Source of the DNA: Leuctra nigra
Taxonomy: Eukaryota; Arthropoda; Insecta; Plecoptera; Leuctridae
Length of the DNA: 64,000 nt
NCBI GenBank assembly: GCA_934045905.1
Contig: OW203765.1
Coordinates: 17,299,409 to 17,363,408 of the forward strand
Direction of reading: 5' to 3'
In this document: positions 21,324 through 33,376 of the stretch, in pieces
Position numbering within the stretch: position 1 is the stretch's first letter
How the letters are laid out: each line of letters opens with the position of its first letter
The notes under the pieces: generated by a model
Databases searched by the model: none
What the model was told of the DNA's origin: nothing
The model's input: only the letters and a program-made list of their open reading frames with translations
Position numbers and translations under genes: made by a program

Positions 21324-22192
21324 GGATGCTGTGAAGATCATCAATAGACCGAAACATCGCAATCGCGGCACGCCAGTTGCCATCGTGAACACTGAAGATA
21401 TCAGGGAATCAGGAATTGCGCACGTCGTTTTACGCTCCACCTTTCTTCTTTGATATACTACACAGGTGTATATTTCAGTGTGGCGAATTGGCTCGGTCAC
21501 ATGAGGCAAGTGACTTCGATCACGGCGTTGCCGGGTTCGATCCCCGTAACAAACGTTTTATTTTTTATATTTTTATTTACTTAAAAAATGTTTAACCTTC
21601 TTGTGTATATATTCAAAATGTTAATCCGAATACATTCAACGATTACATAGCTACTCTTTTTAATATTATACTCATTGGACTCTAGTAATGATTGTCAATG
21701 TACACGTTGTACGTAAAGTTGTGCAATAAAACAATTCGTGGTCATGCTAATCAACAGAATCTTGGTGGCTCAGTTACTAAACTAGAAACCACACAAAAAA
21801 GGTTCCATTACTGGGTGCATAAGGTTGTCACAGCTTTTAATTTATCCGAATTATTTAATTATGTAAAATACAGTTAATTAAGTAAATAGTACAATTCAGT
21901 GAAGGCTCCATAACTAATATTCAGAGTATTAGGTGTTGACAACTTTTCATTTGTCACACTTATTTAATTATTTAAAATAGAGTTAATTTGTCAATATTGG
22001 TGGCTCAACAAGAAACAAGAACATTACGAAACAAGAAACCAGACAAAAAGGCTCCATTACGTGCATCCATTACGTGCATTAGGTTCTAAAATTAATTTAA
22101 TTATTTTAATTATGCTAATTTGTCAATCTTGATGGCTCAGTTACGAAACAATAAACCACACAAAAAGGCTCCATTACTAGGTATATTAGGTG
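21324..22192 (+). repeat. Tandem duplicate, copy 1, with tRNA-like SINE head
   Basis: The block from GGATGCTGTGAAGATCATCA matches 22267-23150 with an offset of 943 bp. At 21478-21550 it contains GTGTGGCGAATTGGCTCGGT and the B box GGGTTCGATCCCC, a pol III-type head. Its 3' part has repeated units with GGTGGCTCAGTTAC and AAACCACACAAAAAGGCTCC. Confidence 0.8.
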
Positions 22193-22266
22193 CTCTTTGC
22201 TCCTAATACTCTAAGAGACTAATGCTCTGGTGCTCTGGTACATTTTTAATAAATGAGACTACCAAT

Positions 22267-23150
22267 GGATGCTGTGAAGATCATCAATAGACAGAAACAT
22301 CGCCATCGCGGCACGCCGGTTGCCATCGTGAACAGTGAAGATATCAGGGAAACAGGAATTGCGCACGTCGTTTTACGCTCTACCTTTCTTCTTTGATATA
22401 CTACACAGGTTTAATTTCAGTGTGGCGAATTGGCTCGGTCACATGAGGCAAGTGACTTCGATCACGGCGTTGCCGGGTTCGATCCCCGTAACAAATGTTT
22501 TATTTTTTTATCTTTTTCTTTACTTAAAAAATGTTTAACCTTCTTGTGTATATATTCAAAATGTTAATCCGAATACATTCAACGATTACATAGCAACTCT
22601 TTTTAATATTATACTCATTGGACTCTAATAATGATTGTCAATGTACACGTTGTACGTAAAGTTGTGCAATAAAACAATTCGTGGTCATGCTAATCAACAG
22701 AATCTTGGTGGCCTCAGTTACTAAACTAGAAACCACACAAAAAATGCTCCATTACTGGGTGCATAAGGTTGTCACAGCTTTTAATTTATCCGAATTATTT
22801 AATTATGTAAAATTCAGGTAATTTAGTAAATAGTAAAATTCAGTAAAGGCTCCATTACTAATATTCAGTGTATTACGTGTTTACAACTTTTCATTTGTCA
22901 CACTTATATATTATTTAAAATAGAGTTAATTTGTCAATATTGGTGGCTCAACAAGAAACAAGAACAACACGAAACAAGAAACCACACAAAAAGGCTCCAT
23001 TACGTTCATCCATTACGTGATCACAACTTTAAGTTTCTAAAATAAATTTAATTATTTTAATTATGCAAATTTGTCGATCTTGATGGTTCAGATACGAAAC
23101 AAGAAACCACACAAAATGGCTCCATTACTAGGTTTATTAGGTGTTTACAA
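22267..23150 (+). repeat. Tandem duplicate, copy 2
   Basis: Second copy of the 943-bp-offset block with the same tRNA-like head at about 22420-22492. Differences are scattered substitutions and short indels. GGCTCCATTAC units continue to about 23240. Confidence 0.8.
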
Positions 23151-24435
23151 CTTAGTAAAAATTATTTCATTATTTCAGATGTTGTAATCTGTCAATATTA
23201 GAAGCTCGGTTACAATAAACAAGAAACTACACTAAATGGTCCATGATAATTAATGGAAATCTGTGGGTATGAGAGATTTAAATTTCATTTCATCATCCAA
23301 CAATGCTTACGTTAAAAAGTTAGAATAATAAAACGCATTTAAATTGTCATGATTTATTTCCAAACTGTGAGTCAAAGTCTCATCAAGTGACATTGTTTAA
23401 TGGAAATAAATGAAACTGAAACTGATGTTCCTCCTAATCTGACACTAATAAAATAAACATTGGTTTTGATGCGAACGTTATATACGAAAGTGGTCTGGCT
23501 TGTTTACATCGGCAATACAATAATATTCTTCAAGTATCTAGGCAATAGCACGAAGTTGTTTCCTGGTTTGAAAATATGAAAATATTATCTTCCACAGCAA
23601 CATCACAAAACAATATAATAATCACTAAATAAGATCAGTGGACTAATTAAAATGCAAGCTCGATAACTGTTTACAAGTACCTATAGAAGAAGACAACAAT
23701 ACTAAATGGACATCGATCGTATTTGCCATGAACAAACAAATGTAAACATTAAGTTGACCTGACAGGGAGAGGCAAAGAGGTGGAGATGCCAGGTATAGGC
23801 CGGCCCATGCTATCCGTGTACATAGGCGAGTAAGGCGGGTAGCGTAAATTTCATCACCCGTCATACTCCTTCCCACCAGCACTATAAACACCAGGTGGCT
23901 CAGCTAGTTAATCTTAACTAAGTTCCTTTTAAGTTACATTGCCTTCCAAAAACCATCCGGATTTTATTTAAAATGTGTTGTAAACATCTGTAAGCCTGCA
24001 CGCTTTACCAATTGAGTTTATACTTCGGAACTTTGACATAAAAGAGTGAACATGGGAGAATTTAAAAATGAGGAAACGCATTTGCAATCATCTTTCGTGT
24101 ACCTTTCAGTTTACCTAGTGGCGACAAATACGCGTTTTACGAGATGAACACACAAATTCCGGTTTACACCGGAACAATACACCTACAATTTACGTTATTC
24201 ACATGACTCAAAGCTGTGAACTTTTAACAAATTATAATTTGATATAACTCAAATTCAACCAAAAGAAATGGACCCTTTCGTTATACTAACTTCGGAACTA
24301 TTGAAATAAAAACAGAAATCTTTAGACAAGAAGTGACGTTGTTGGCGTTAACTGTAATGATAGGTAACACTTAATGATCAGTGAAAGCTGCTATAAACTT
24401 ATACCCCATATGACATGTTGTACAAAAACAAAAAC
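23151..24435. other. No gene seen
   Basis: AT-rich DNA. A GAAACTGAAACTGAT stretch near 23410 resembles the tail of the SINE at 3671. No exon, RNA gene or element end was otherwise recognised. Confidence 0.45.
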
Positions 24436-25126
24436 TTGTAAAAAAAACTGCCAAGCACCTTCCCACTTAAAACAATTGAGATCTAAAAGAAGGGCCAAGC
24501 AATAATATATTGTTTAAACATTTTCGCACTTAAAATTCGTGAAATCATTTCGCCCCGTTACTGCCGCCAAGCACAACACTAAAAACCTAATGTTGTGTCC
24601 AAATTTGAAGAATACAATCTAAGTGAACCATCATTGTAAATTTAACAAAATTATAAAAATTAAAAACGACTTCAAAATAAATTTAAAATTGAAATTAAAA
24701 AAATTAAAAATAAAGCTTGGCGCATTGAATTTGCACCGACCATATTGTAGACTTCCTCTATCTTCTTCCTACTTTCTGTCTTTCTTCGGCTCCTTTATCG
24801 TCATCTTCTTTCTTATGTTGCCTTCTTCTTGACACAATGCGCCTAGCTTTATTTTTAATTTTTTTAATTTCAATTTTAAATTTATTTTGAAGTCGTTTTT
24901 AATTTTTATAATTTTGTTAAATTTACAATGATGGTTCACTTAGATTGTATTCTTCAAATTTGGACACAACATTAGGTTTTTAGTGTTGTGCTTGGCGGCA
25001 GTAACGGGGCGAAATGATTTCACGAATTTTAAGTGCGAAAATGTTTAAACAATATATTATTGCTTGGCCCTTCTTTTAGATCTCAATTGTTTTAAGTGGG
25101 AAGGTGCTTGGCAGTTTTTTTTACAA
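24436..25126. mobile_element. Family D foldback element (about 290-bp arms)
   Basis: Arms 24436 to about 24727 and about 24834 to 25126 are near-perfect reverse complements, starting TTGTAAAAAAAACTGCCAAG. The ~107-bp centre reads GAATTTGCACCGACCAT and is pyrimidine-rich. Each arm carries several CTTGGC motifs, including AGCTTGGCGCATTG next to the centre. A partial second copy is at 42555-43110. No ORF of note. Confidence 0.9.
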
Positions 25127-26482
25127 TTAATTATTACAATGAAAGAGTTCAATCTGGGATATTTCATTTATTATAAATTCATAAAATAAAATGTGAATGA
25201 TACATTAGAATGTCAATTGATACTTATTGGAAGATGATACTGTAGCCGTATAACTCTTCGTATTATATTTTTTCTTCTTTCCCGTTTGATTTCCTAACCT
25301 AACGAAGACTTATGTTTATTATCCTTTTTTGTAAGACATCTTCATCTTTCGTTTGGGGGAGGTTTTTCTCTTCTTTTGGAAACTTGATTGATAATGTCTT
25401 TCAATTAGGCGAATAACTTCAACGAACCTGTGTTTAAAACCGAGTTTACACGATTCAATGTATTATTCAATTCAATTCAATTGAGTTGTTGGAACCGGCT
25501 CTATGTAAACTCAATTTTAATTGCTTCAATTTTAATGTTGCTTCAGAATCGTCATGTCGCGTGTTACTTTAATTAATGTTCACCCACTCAGAAATGACAA
25601 TAAACTGTTTAGTTGGAACTCGAATTACCGTCAATATTTTGTTGAATGGTGGAATAATGAGGTATAATGAGGTGGTTTGGTTCAATAATCAAACCCTCCA
25701 ATCCCACATGCTCGAAATCTGCTTCTAACCTCTGTGTTTTCGTCTGGGTAATCATGTTTTGAGAAATGAATTGTAATTTTGAAAGCAATTAAGTGACCGC
25801 GGGTGTGCCTGATATCAAATGAAATCTAAAATCAATTCTGTTTAGAGGCGGCTGTACTAAAAAGTAATCATGGGAGATAATATTTCCTAAATATTGCTCA
25901 AAGTTTTGAATCTTTCAAAAGTAAACAAGCTATGAAATCAGAGAAAAATAATTAGCATCTTTGTTTAGTCGATCTTAGCGATATAAACACCAACTTAACT
26001 ATAAAGACAATATTTGTGCCCACACTCGTGGATAATCTGAAGAAATGTAGAAATTTTAGAGTTTCCACACGTTTGGCACAAACATTGTTTTTAAGTTGGT
26101 GCTAAAATTAAAAAAAAAATTAAATTGAATGGTACACAAGTGATGACGATATTTAGGAGAAATTATTATATCCATTATGTAAGTGCAGCCGGCTCTATAC
26201 TTTCTTGGGATTTCATCTTTTAAATCAGTCTTGTGCATTCCGGTTTCTTTATCAATTGTTTTGACCAGTTTATTTCTACTATTGTAAATACACAGTGCCA
26301 AGGCAATTATGACTGATGCTGAGCAAACCAAATATTTTGCAACAAGAGCAAATTACTTCATTTGTGCTAAGCTCTAGCCATGAATAATTTTATTTGAACA
26401 AACCCTTGGTTCAAAGCACTTGGATCCCTTTCAGCCCCAGGCAAAACATTATTTTGAAGGTATTTTGGAAAGTTTGATTTTT
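25127..26482. other. No firm gene; one weak minus-strand frame
   Basis: AT-rich DNA. A minus-strand frame at 26331-26056 starts MVCSASVIIALALCIYNSRN and is hydrophobic then charged; it has no convincing splice site and no recognisable family. I do not call it a gene. Confidence 0.4.
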
Positions 26483-26763
26483 CCCGTTTGGCTGAGTGGT
26501 AACGCTCTGAACTTGTATTCCGGAGGCCCGGGTTCGAATCCCGCTGCCGTCCTTCCTGACTGGGTTTTTTTCGTGGTTTTCCCTCAGTCGACAGGCAAAT
26601 GCTGGGAAGGTACCCTACTAATAGGCCACGACCGACTCCTTCCCACCTTCCATCCTTACCTACTCTTCACCATCATCTCCCAATCATCACCATAATCATT
26701 CATCCGTCGCCATTAGCCTCGCTGCAGAACAGTGCAACGTTAATCACTACTAAAATAAAAAGT
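26483..26763 (+). mobile_element. tRNA-derived SINE, full-length
   Basis: Head has an A box (TGGCTGAGTGGT, 26489-26500) and B box (GGGTTCGAATCCC, 26530-26542). The body contains GTGGTTTTCCCTCAGTCGAC, AGGCAAATGCTGGGAAGGTA and AATAGGCCACGACC. It ends near CACTACTAAAATAAAAAG. Related truncated copies lie at 3671, 55890 (minus) and 56360. Confidence 0.85.
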
Positions 26764-27342
26764 AGAGTTGTTAGTTTTTCTCCATAGGTCACTTATATGA
26801 CATTTATCAAAACAACTGCTGCCCACACAATTGTAATTCGCACGGTGAGAGTTGTTGATCGGCGCGATGAATCAACTACGCATGTGAGTCACAGGCGAGG
26901 TCACAGGTCAAATGTCTGTCTATCAGCAATGAATGTCTTCCTCTGCTGAGTCAGTCACAGTCAAGTTCAAACTGCCCGCTACATTGGACGTGAATATTCC
27001 ATCTCCAGCCTCACTCAGTGTCTAGTTCGGCATTCGCACTTACATGTACGTCGTGTCAACCATTGCATTACTAATCGAGTTACATAATCATGCCTACTGC
27101 AGATCAAAGTACTAGATATAGGATTGCTTTCTATTCATTATAACGAATCCTTCTAATAACTGTGAATTAATTACCACATCAGTTTGTTTTACTTTAGAAA
27201 CAAATACTTGTGACATTATTTAAAAGTAAGAAAGGAAAGTTTACGCGCAATTATCAAGATAAATGAAGTGAGTTGCTAGTTGGCTCTGGCGTTAACGCGT
27301 TAATTCTTATTCTGGTAGACCACCTTATTCTGGTATTCTGGT
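26764..27342. other. No gene seen
   Basis: Moderately AT-rich DNA before the nested MITE cluster; CTGGTAGACC/CTGGTATTCTGGTA short repeats at 27314-27345. No exon or RNA gene recognised. Confidence 0.4.
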
Positions 27343-29832
27343 AGGGCTATTCTAAATTTCCTTGTCGTCTCGTATCAATTGACACGGCGTCACTACCGTG
27401 TTAAATAGATCCCAGAAAAAACACTCCGTGTAAAAATACCAGCCAAGTCTCTTTAACTATAAAAAAAATAGAAGAAATCTAAAAATTCAGCACTGAAAAG
27501 GAGTGATATCAAAAAAGGAGCCAAGTCAACGAATTTTCCAAATTTTAATCGTACCATTGAAATAAAAATATCAACCCCCGAGAAATACTTAAAAAAGGGA
27601 CTTGGCGCATCGTTTTTTTAAAGACACTTTTCTATCCTAAAAGTATAGGAAGAACTCTACAAGTATATTTTCCTGAGTATATCACATTCATTATCGACGA
27701 ATCATACTACGTTTTAATATAACTAGTACTCTTACCTACTGGCAGTTTTGGTATTTTGTCAATATTCAGAGGAAATAAACGGATAAACGAATAACGAATA
27801 AACGGAAGCGGCCTAGTCGTTTCGTTATTGCCACTATTTCTAGGGTCATATTAATCAATCATACTTCTCAATATCGTGACTGAGGGAAATAGCGAAAGCG
27901 CTCATTACAAGAAGGCCGTCAATGAGATTTGTATAAGTGACTAGTGCACTGAGCCATGCTGCTCAAATAATTACTGACTAGATTTTTATCTAAAGTAATA
28001 CGTTATGTAATTTATGAATTTTTTTGGTATAAAATGTTAATTAATAGCAATTAATTACACGGCGAGAAGGTTCAAAGTATAATGCTGTAGTAGGTATGTT
28101 GATGTACCCACAAAACTATAGGTACCTACCAATCACAAACACAACTGTTCTGTATTTATTGCTTGTAAGACAATGCTATGTTTCTTTGCGTACTTATATT
28201 TAAATTTAAAATATTTTACAGAATGTTCAATATTTAATTTGAAAGTTTTGTCCCAATTTTTCTAGGCATTTCTGAACTACGTAGTATGTGAGTGGCATAA
28301 GCTTAAGAATAGAAAAATGTCTTTAAAAAAACGATGCGCCAAGTCCTTTTTTTAAGTATTTCTCGGGGGTTGATATTTTTATTTCAATGGTACGATTAAA
28401 ATTTGGAAAATTCGTTGACTTGGCTCCTTTTTTGATATCACTCCTTTTCAGTGCTGAATTTTTAGATTTCTTCTATTTTTTTTTATAGTTAAAGAGACTT
28501 GGCTGGTATTTTTACACGGAGTGTTTTTTCTGGGATATCACTTCTTTTGTTAGTTTATTCATACAGCTTGTAGCACATGTCCGAGCAGGGACTAATTTCT
28601 TTAAAAAAATACGCCTCAACCGATTTGGTTACTATGAAAAGTTGCGTTTGGTATAAGATGAAAATGATTATCCAAGAAGAATAGCTTAAGTTTCGTTATA
28701 ATCGATCCAGCCGTTTTCGATACATGACGTCACTTCCGGTTTTGAAATAGCGGCCGAATTCCGGTATAGGTAATAAGAAAACAATCTAGTTTTATCTAGT
28801 TGATACCTTCATGAACGACCATCTGAATTCCTAATCCCTATATTTCCGTAAAATCGGTCATGCCGTTTGTAATATATGACGTCACTTCCGGTTTCATTTA
28901 GTGGTTCCTGCCGCCATTTCCGGTACCATTAATTTATTTATTCATTTTTCACAATTGATTTTTCAAATAAATAGCAGAATGAATACGCAGGAGCTAGTTC
29001 AGTTGCAATCGGTACAGGCGTTTTAGATATATGACGTCACTTCCGGTTTCAGGAATGGCGGCCGAGAACACTGCTACCTTGAATATATAAATTGTATTGT
29101 CTATGTTACAATGTAAGTTAATTATGTACGTATTTTAAGTATAATTTGTTGAAATAAGTTAAATATTGCGTATTTATGACGTCACTTCCGGTTTAGAAAA
29201 TAAGAAAATAATATTTTTTTATTGATACTTCATATAGATGACCATCTAAATCGAATGGCGCTAATTTCGTTCTAATCGGTCCAGACGTTTTTGAGTTATG
29301 ACGTCACTTCCGGTTTCAAAATGGCGGCTTCCGGTTGGTTTTATAAAAAGGCACCTCAGACGCCAAAAGTGCACATGTGGTAAAAATTTCAGGTCGATCG
29401 GTTCAGCCGTTTAGGCTGTGGCGGTGATAGCGACGTTTCGTGATATCATCAGAATCATCATCATCTTCAGAATCAGAAAGTGGTGTAATTTCACTGTTTT
29501 CTCGGTCCTCTAGCGCGCAAATGGCATAACCTATTGTTCCCAAATTTGGTATATGTAGTGGGGTGGGCCATAGCTCGAAATTAAGATATTTCGCAACAAT
29601 GTGAGATTTACCAATTTTGAGATCCAGTAGGCCGAAAATGCCATGTTGTTGCTTACAGTAAAAGTGTTTGGTCTGCTCCTCAGTTTATTAGGTATTTACG
29701 GTATGTTGAGTGACTGTGAGTGTATACTACGACTTGGCTGGGTGGAGCGACCGCTCCACTAGATAGCACCCCAGTGTGCAGTGAGCCCGTATCACGTGAA
29801 ACGAGACGACACGGAAATTTAGAATAGCCCTC
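27343..29832. mobile_element. MITE family H, split by family A copy A3
   Basis: The left piece (27343-27409) starts AGGGCTATTCTAAATTTCC.TGTCGTCTCGT and the right piece (29764-29832) ends with its inverse ACGAGACGACA.GGAAATTTAGAATAGCCCT. Together they form a small inverted-repeat element whose centre received the 2.35-kb A3. Confidence 0.75.
27410..29763 (+). mobile_element. Family A element, complete copy A3 (2.35 kb)
   Basis: Almost base-for-base equal to A2 (2355 versus 2354 bp), from TCCCAGAAAA to the hairpin and CTAGA. Flanked by A (27409) and T (29764). FB palindrome 27410-28535, then CRE/ETS/YY1-like modules and a short ATC tract. The near-identity implies a recent shared origin. Confidence 0.87.
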
Positions 29833-29834
29833 CA

Positions 29835-29961
29835 GGGGTGGGATTACATAAAATGATAACTTTCTTGTCACGGTGACAAGCTTCTCACTCAATGTTATTC
29901 ACGGCCTTCTCGGGATTTGTCACCGTGACAAGGAAGTTATCATTTTATGTAATCGCACCCC
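29835..29961. mobile_element. MITE family G
   Basis: Inverted ends GGGGTGGGATTACATAAAAT and ATTTTATGTAATCGCACCCC, with a second paired block TTGTCACGGTGACAA / TTGTCACCGTGACAA. It touches family H on the left and F on the right. Confidence 0.8.
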
Positions 29962-29962
29962 A

Positions 29963-30110
29963 GGGGGCTTATTCTCGAAAAGGTTATCACGTCATAAGTT
30001 ATGAATCATAAAAAAGTCATAATATTAACATGGTGAGAGATAGGACAAACCTCCTTATGAATCATAACTTGGGAGTTATGACGTGATAACTTTTTCGAGA
30101 ATAAGCCCCC
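29963..30110. mobile_element. MITE family F, copy 1
   Basis: Palindromic, ends GGGGGCTTATTCTCGAAAAG and CTTTTTCGAGAATAAGCCCCC. The centre has AACATGGTGAGAGATAGGAC. A second copy is at 32194-32342. Confidence 0.88.
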
Positions 30111-30755
30111 AGGTTTGATTCTCGTGGCCAGCTGTCCGATTTGGTTTTTTAATGGTTGGTTTTTAAAAAAATTATTTCGAATTATAGGTCAGGTCCCCAT
30201 ATTTTTCAAATGTCTCTATCCCCATAATTCTTTATCTCAGAGGCAGATGGTCAGATGTCCATTTCAGTGATTATTGAGTTGAGCCAGCGATCATGTGCAA
30301 CGCAAAATCATTGAAATACACGTCCGGCCTTGGGTGTATGACGCATCAATGGGAATAAAATAGTTATAGCATTATAGCCATATTATAGCTACCAATATCT
30401 TTTTACCATGATATTGCTATGTTCAAAGTCAGTATTTGATCATTATAAATGGCGATTTGCATAATTAAAATTATTGACACATGCCGGTAAAGCATATACC
30501 GGATATGCGGAGATATGCGGTATGCTTTGTGAATCCAGCCCCAGTGAAGTAAGGAATTTTATTTTATAATCCTGGGAATCCGGGCCCTGAAATTTTAAAA
30601 TTCTTATAGAGTGAGAGAAAACGCTTTGAAGAACCTAGCTGGTCCCTTCAACTTGCAACTTTCAGCTAACAATGTTCTGTATTGTGTTTAGACAATGGCG
30701 AGTGACGCAGCTCGACTTTTGGACACTCACTGCTCACTGTACACGACTTTGGACA
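30111..30755. other. No gene seen; short inverted repeat
   Basis: AT-rich DNA. Around 30483-30530 GCCGGTAAAGCATATACCGG-type text forms a small hairpin. No exon found. Confidence 0.4.
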
Positions 30756-32059
30756 GTCGTACTGTACACTCACACTCACTCAACATACCGTAAATGCCTA
30801 ATAAAATGAGGAGCAGACCAACTACTTTTACTGTAAGCAACAACATGGCATTTTCGGCCTACTGGATCATAAAATTGGAAAATCTCACATTGTTGTGAAA
30901 TATCTTAATTTTGAGCTATGGCCCACCCCACCACATATACCAAATTTGGGAACAATAGGCTATACCATTTGCGAGCTAGAGGGCCGTGAAAACAGTGAAA
31001 TTACATCACTTTCATCTTCTTTAGATGATGATTCAGAGGGTCAGGAAATACCGCAATCACCGCCACAACCTAAACGGCTTAGCCGATCGATCTGAAATTT
31101 TTACCACATGTGCACTTTTGGCGTCTGAGGTGCCTTTTTATAAAACCAACCGGTAGTAGCCATTTTGAAACCGGAAGTTACGTCATATCTCGAAAACGGC
31201 TAAACCGATCGGAATGAAACTAGCGCCAAATGATTCCGACGGTCGTCTATATGGAATATCAGTAGTTAAAGTAGAGATGTACTATTACCGAAACCGGAAA
31301 TGACGTCATGAAAATGAAGATCTAGATTTTAATGACCTCTTACTACAATAACTACATATTCAGAAGGCTTATAATGATACATAACATTTATAGAAATAAA
31401 TTCTAGGTGGCAGTTATTTCAGTCGCCATTTTGAAAACCGGAAGTGGTACCATATCTCGAAAACGGCTGGACTGATTGGAACGAAGCTTTCGCAATTCTT
31501 CATGGAATATCACTTTAAGCTTAGGTATATTGAGCACCAAACACAATTTTTCGTATTAACCAATTCGGAAATGGCGTATTTTTTAAAAGTATTTAGTCAT
31601 TGTTGCTCCGATGTGTGTTACAAGTTGTGTAAATAAACTAAAAAAATAAGTGATATCCCCATAAAAAAACACTCCGTGTAAAAATACCAGCCAAGTCTCT
31701 TCAACTATAAAAAAAATAGAATAAATCTAAAAATTCAGCACTGAAAAGTAGTGATATCAAAAAATGGGCCAAGTCAAAACTTAATTTTAAAAACCAAAAT
31801 ATACTTGGCGCATCGTTTTTAAGGGCATTATAGGTATATTATATATAATTAGGTAGGTACATTTGATTTTTGGCATATGCTTCTATACTATTTATATACA
31901 CGATGCGCCAAGTATATTTTGGTTTTTAAAATTAAGTTTTGACTTGGCCCATTTTTTGATATCACTACTTTTCAGTGCTGAATTTTTAGATTTATTCTAT
32001 TTTTTTTATAGTTGAAGAGACTTGGCTGGTATTTTTACACGGAGTGCTTTTTTATGGGG
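30756..32059 (-). mobile_element. Family A copy A4 (reverse), missing its hairpin end
   Basis: Starts at GTCGTACTGTACACTCAC, just inside the usual hairpin terminus, which is replaced by unrelated text (GACTTTGGACACTCACTGC). It carries a GAT-rich spot near 31024, reversed modules with CCGGAAGTTACGTCA, and the CCCAT-type FB palindrome at 31656-32059. The 93-residue-type frames here are repeat by-products. Confidence 0.8.
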
Positions 32060-32193
32060 TAATTTATTACTACAGCATATATCTCCCCGACACAGGTATT
32101 ATCTTATAGGGGAGAGAAATTACTTATTTTCCTGTATATGATTTCAATGTATTACCAATAAATAATAAAAAAAAAAAATGTAATCCTACCCCT

Positions 32194-32342
32194 GGGGGCT
32201 TATTCTCGAAAAAGTTATCACGTCATAACTCCCAAATTATGATTCATAAGGAGGTTTGTCCTATCTCTCACCATGTTAATATTATGACTTTTTTATATGA
32301 TTCATAACTTATGACTTGATAACTTTTTCGAGAATAAGCCCC
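32194..32342. mobile_element. MITE family F, copy 2
   Basis: Same ends as copy 1; the centre is in the opposite orientation (CCTATCTCTCACCATGTTAA). On its left is ATGTAATCCTACCCCTG, resembling the right end of family G, as in copy 1. Confidence 0.85.
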
Positions 32343-32378
32343 TAGATCTTATAGTTGGTATTAATGAAGTAGCAATAA

Positions 32379-32440
32379 CCCAGAAAAAAAATTCTGTGTA
32401 AAAAGGGCAACCAAGTCTCTGTCAACTAAAAAAAAGAGAT
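32379..32440. repeat. Solo FB end fragment
   Basis: CCCAGAAAAAAAATTCTGTG and CAACCAAGTCTCT match the outer FB arm of family A; nothing further of A follows. 32441-32700 shows no recognised feature. Confidence 0.65.
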
Positions 32441-32704
32441 CCTAATGGGGGATGTAGTACCATGGACCTCCTATATAGTACCTCCTGACAGGAAGCATGA
32501 CATACTTTCTCCATCATGTAAAATAAGAACCTGACGTGGAGGTACTGTGGACATTCATAGTAGGTACCTCCTAGGGAACAGGCAAATGTCAGACAAAGTT
32601 ATCCTTTATTGGAATTGGGATATATGGGACCTCCCTCCATTGGATGTCGCTAGGGTGGTAACCAGAGTCATTTAAGATTGTTTTAATGAAGAACTCTAGC
32701 TAAA

Positions 32705-33299
32705 TGAAAAAACTCCAGCTCAGAAGGATCTAGGTGTGGTTCTTGATAGAAGGTTGGATTAGGAGGAGCAGTCTAGAAACGTTATTTCAAAAACTATCAG
32801 GACTTTGGCTTTTGTGATGTGGAATTTGAAAGGGGCTAGTGAATTTGTGAAAAACATGGCATACAAAGTCTTAATTCGACCAATTGTAGACTATGCGGAT
32901 TCCGTTTGGGATCCGCATAAAATTGGTAAGATTAAAGCGATTGAAGCAACACAGAGAAAGGCCGCCAGGTACGTTACGGGAAAGTGGTGAGGAAAGAAGT
33001 GGATTGTAGTGAAGGGAAGGGGAGTGAGAAATGATTTGAGAATGAAACTTAGAAGTGTGCCGGAAAGTGTGAGTGAGATGGTTGAGGGTTTGGATTGGGA
33101 GTTGCTAGCTAATAAAAGGAGGAAAGCCAGATTGTGCAGTGTGTATAAGGCCCTGAGGGGTAGCATTGCCTGGAAGGATATAAATGTAAAGCTTGAGAGG
33201 CCCCGGTATGTTGAAAGAATAGAAGGGGAATGCGTGTTGGAAGAGAGAAGAACTGATGTAGGAAAATATTCGTTTTTAAACAGAGGCATAAGAGAGTGA
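32705..33299 (+). pseudogene. Broken non-LTR retrotransposon reverse transcriptase, C-terminal part
   Basis: The pieces AQKDLGVVLDRRLD, AYKVLIRPIVDYADSVWDPH, EATQRKAARYVTGKW and SVSEMVEGLDWELLANKRRK follow the order typical of the end of jockey/CR1-type reverse transcriptases and the region after them. A stop interrupts it after DRRLD and a frame change lies near 32990. The last part runs open to the stop at 33299. A dead LINE fragment with no visible 3' tail repeat. Confidence 0.82.
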
Positions 33300-33376
33300 G
33301 GACATTTCCAAGTAATGTAGTTTTTTTTACCTTTTCACACTCTTTACTAGATAATAGTTTGTTATATTTTGTTGTT

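Noticed and set aside
23643..23891. 82-residue minus-strand frame
   Set aside because: No recognisable features and no exon borders; sits in repeat-like sequence.
26056..26331. Hydrophobic 91-residue minus-strand gene
   Set aside because: No splice signals, no family, and it ends in simple AT-rich sequence.
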